From the NCBI GenBank assembly GCA_013414685.1, contig CP058704.1, positions 1,171,871 through 1,189,585 of the forward strand: DNA of 17,715 nucleotides. The letters run 5' to 3'. Below are positions 17,451 to 17,715 of the stretch, piece by piece. A model generated the notes under the pieces. It was not told the DNA's origin and made no database searches. It saw only the letters and a list, made by a program, of their open reading frames with translations. The stretch comes from Parachlamydiaceae bacterium. GTDB lineage: Bacteria; Chlamydiota; Chlamydiia; Chlamydiales; Parachlamydiaceae. The translations under genes were made by a program, and so were the position numbers. The stretch's first letter is position 1; each line of letters opens with the position of its first letter.

Positions 17451-17715
17451 TTAAAAGTTTATAGTAAGAGTCTTTATTTCATAGGCCTCATACAAACATT
17501 CTTTAAAAGAGGGGAACACTTCTCTCTGAGTAATTGATGACGACTTATCCATAAGCAACCAATTACATCTTCAGCCACAATAGAGTCATTAAAATTTTTC
17601 AAATCAAAATCATTAATAAGATAAACCAGTGCAATATGATACAACTCTTTTAGATGACCTTCGGAATCTTGATAAGGAATAAGGTTAGAAAAATTTCCCA
17701 GCAAAGAAAAACTTT
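17451..17715 (-). CDS. Nudix-like hydrolase, C-terminal part (5' end outside window)
   Basis: The frame is open from the right edge leftwards. One added A near 17503 converts the out-of-frame end into LKECLYEAYEIKTLTINF with stop TAA 17453-17451. The order NFSNLIPYQDSEGHLKELYH, then IALVYLIND, then AEDVIGCLWISRHQL followed by CSPLLKECL matches the second half of many Nudix proteins (strand, strand, an E-x-x-x-x-x-W segment and a C-terminal helix). The diagnostic Nudix box would lie beyond the window, so the substrate and even the assignment are unproven. It probably marks the right flank of the accessory region. Confidence 0.45.

Overview
This is an AT-rich, gene-sparse accessory region. It is flanked on the left by the 3' end of an ordinary housekeeping gene (inositol monophosphatase family, noticeably richer in G+C) and on the right by the 3' end of a probable Nudix hydrolase. 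Large coiled-coil proteins, an F-type conjugation relic (TrbC-like), a ribbon-helix-helix protein and low G+C together suggest an intracellular or amoeba-associated bacterium, for example an environmental chlamydia. No marker gene here settles the taxonomy.

The most important reading aid is that nearly every gene appears broken into two to twelve frames. When I rejoined the frames by hand, almost every break was repaired by adding one base to a homopolymer run (mostly A or T, a few G or C). Rejoined genes then read through to one stop. I counted about 49 such one-base contractions, four further sites that need two bases or an insertion, and no in-gene nonsense substitution that clearly had to be invoked. 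This looks like uncorrected homopolymer error in a long-read style assembly rather than random gene decay, so I annotate rejoined genes as CDS and give the predicted full length. Slippage at poly(A) in a real genome remains an alternative.

Layout. 1-303: inositol monophosphatase C-terminus. 488-1290: unassigned protein of about 268 residues. 1381-1445: relic of an N-terminus. 1581-2888 (-) and 3159-5144 (+): two divergent coiled-coil genes sharing a 270-bp promoter region; the first carries an unusual 19/20/21-bp repeat. 5272-5707 (-): a protein with two ribbon-helix-helix units in one chain, upstream of which lies a gene-poor gap with two inverted repeats. 6152-6491: a short TrbC-like thioredoxin-fold protein. 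6939-8032 (-), 8217-8846 (+) and 8868-9598 (-): three unassigned proteins with Ser/Asn/Gln-rich N-termini, two of which begin MTGS. 9809-14779: three tandem paralogues (here A, B, C) with different coiled-coil heads and a common Ser/Thr-rich linker and aromatic tail; a block of about 820 bp is directly repeated inside the cluster. 15039-17172: a fifth type of long coiled-coil protein with a globular insert. 17308-17436: a small fragment. 17451-17715 (-): Nudix-like C-terminus.

How the genes work together cannot be read directly. The concentration of secreted-effector-like or structural coiled-coil proteins, the tandem duplication, and the heptad-length (21-bp) repeats inside three of them suggest a locus that evolves by adding and removing coiled-coil heptads and by swapping heads onto a conserved tail. 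That is inference.
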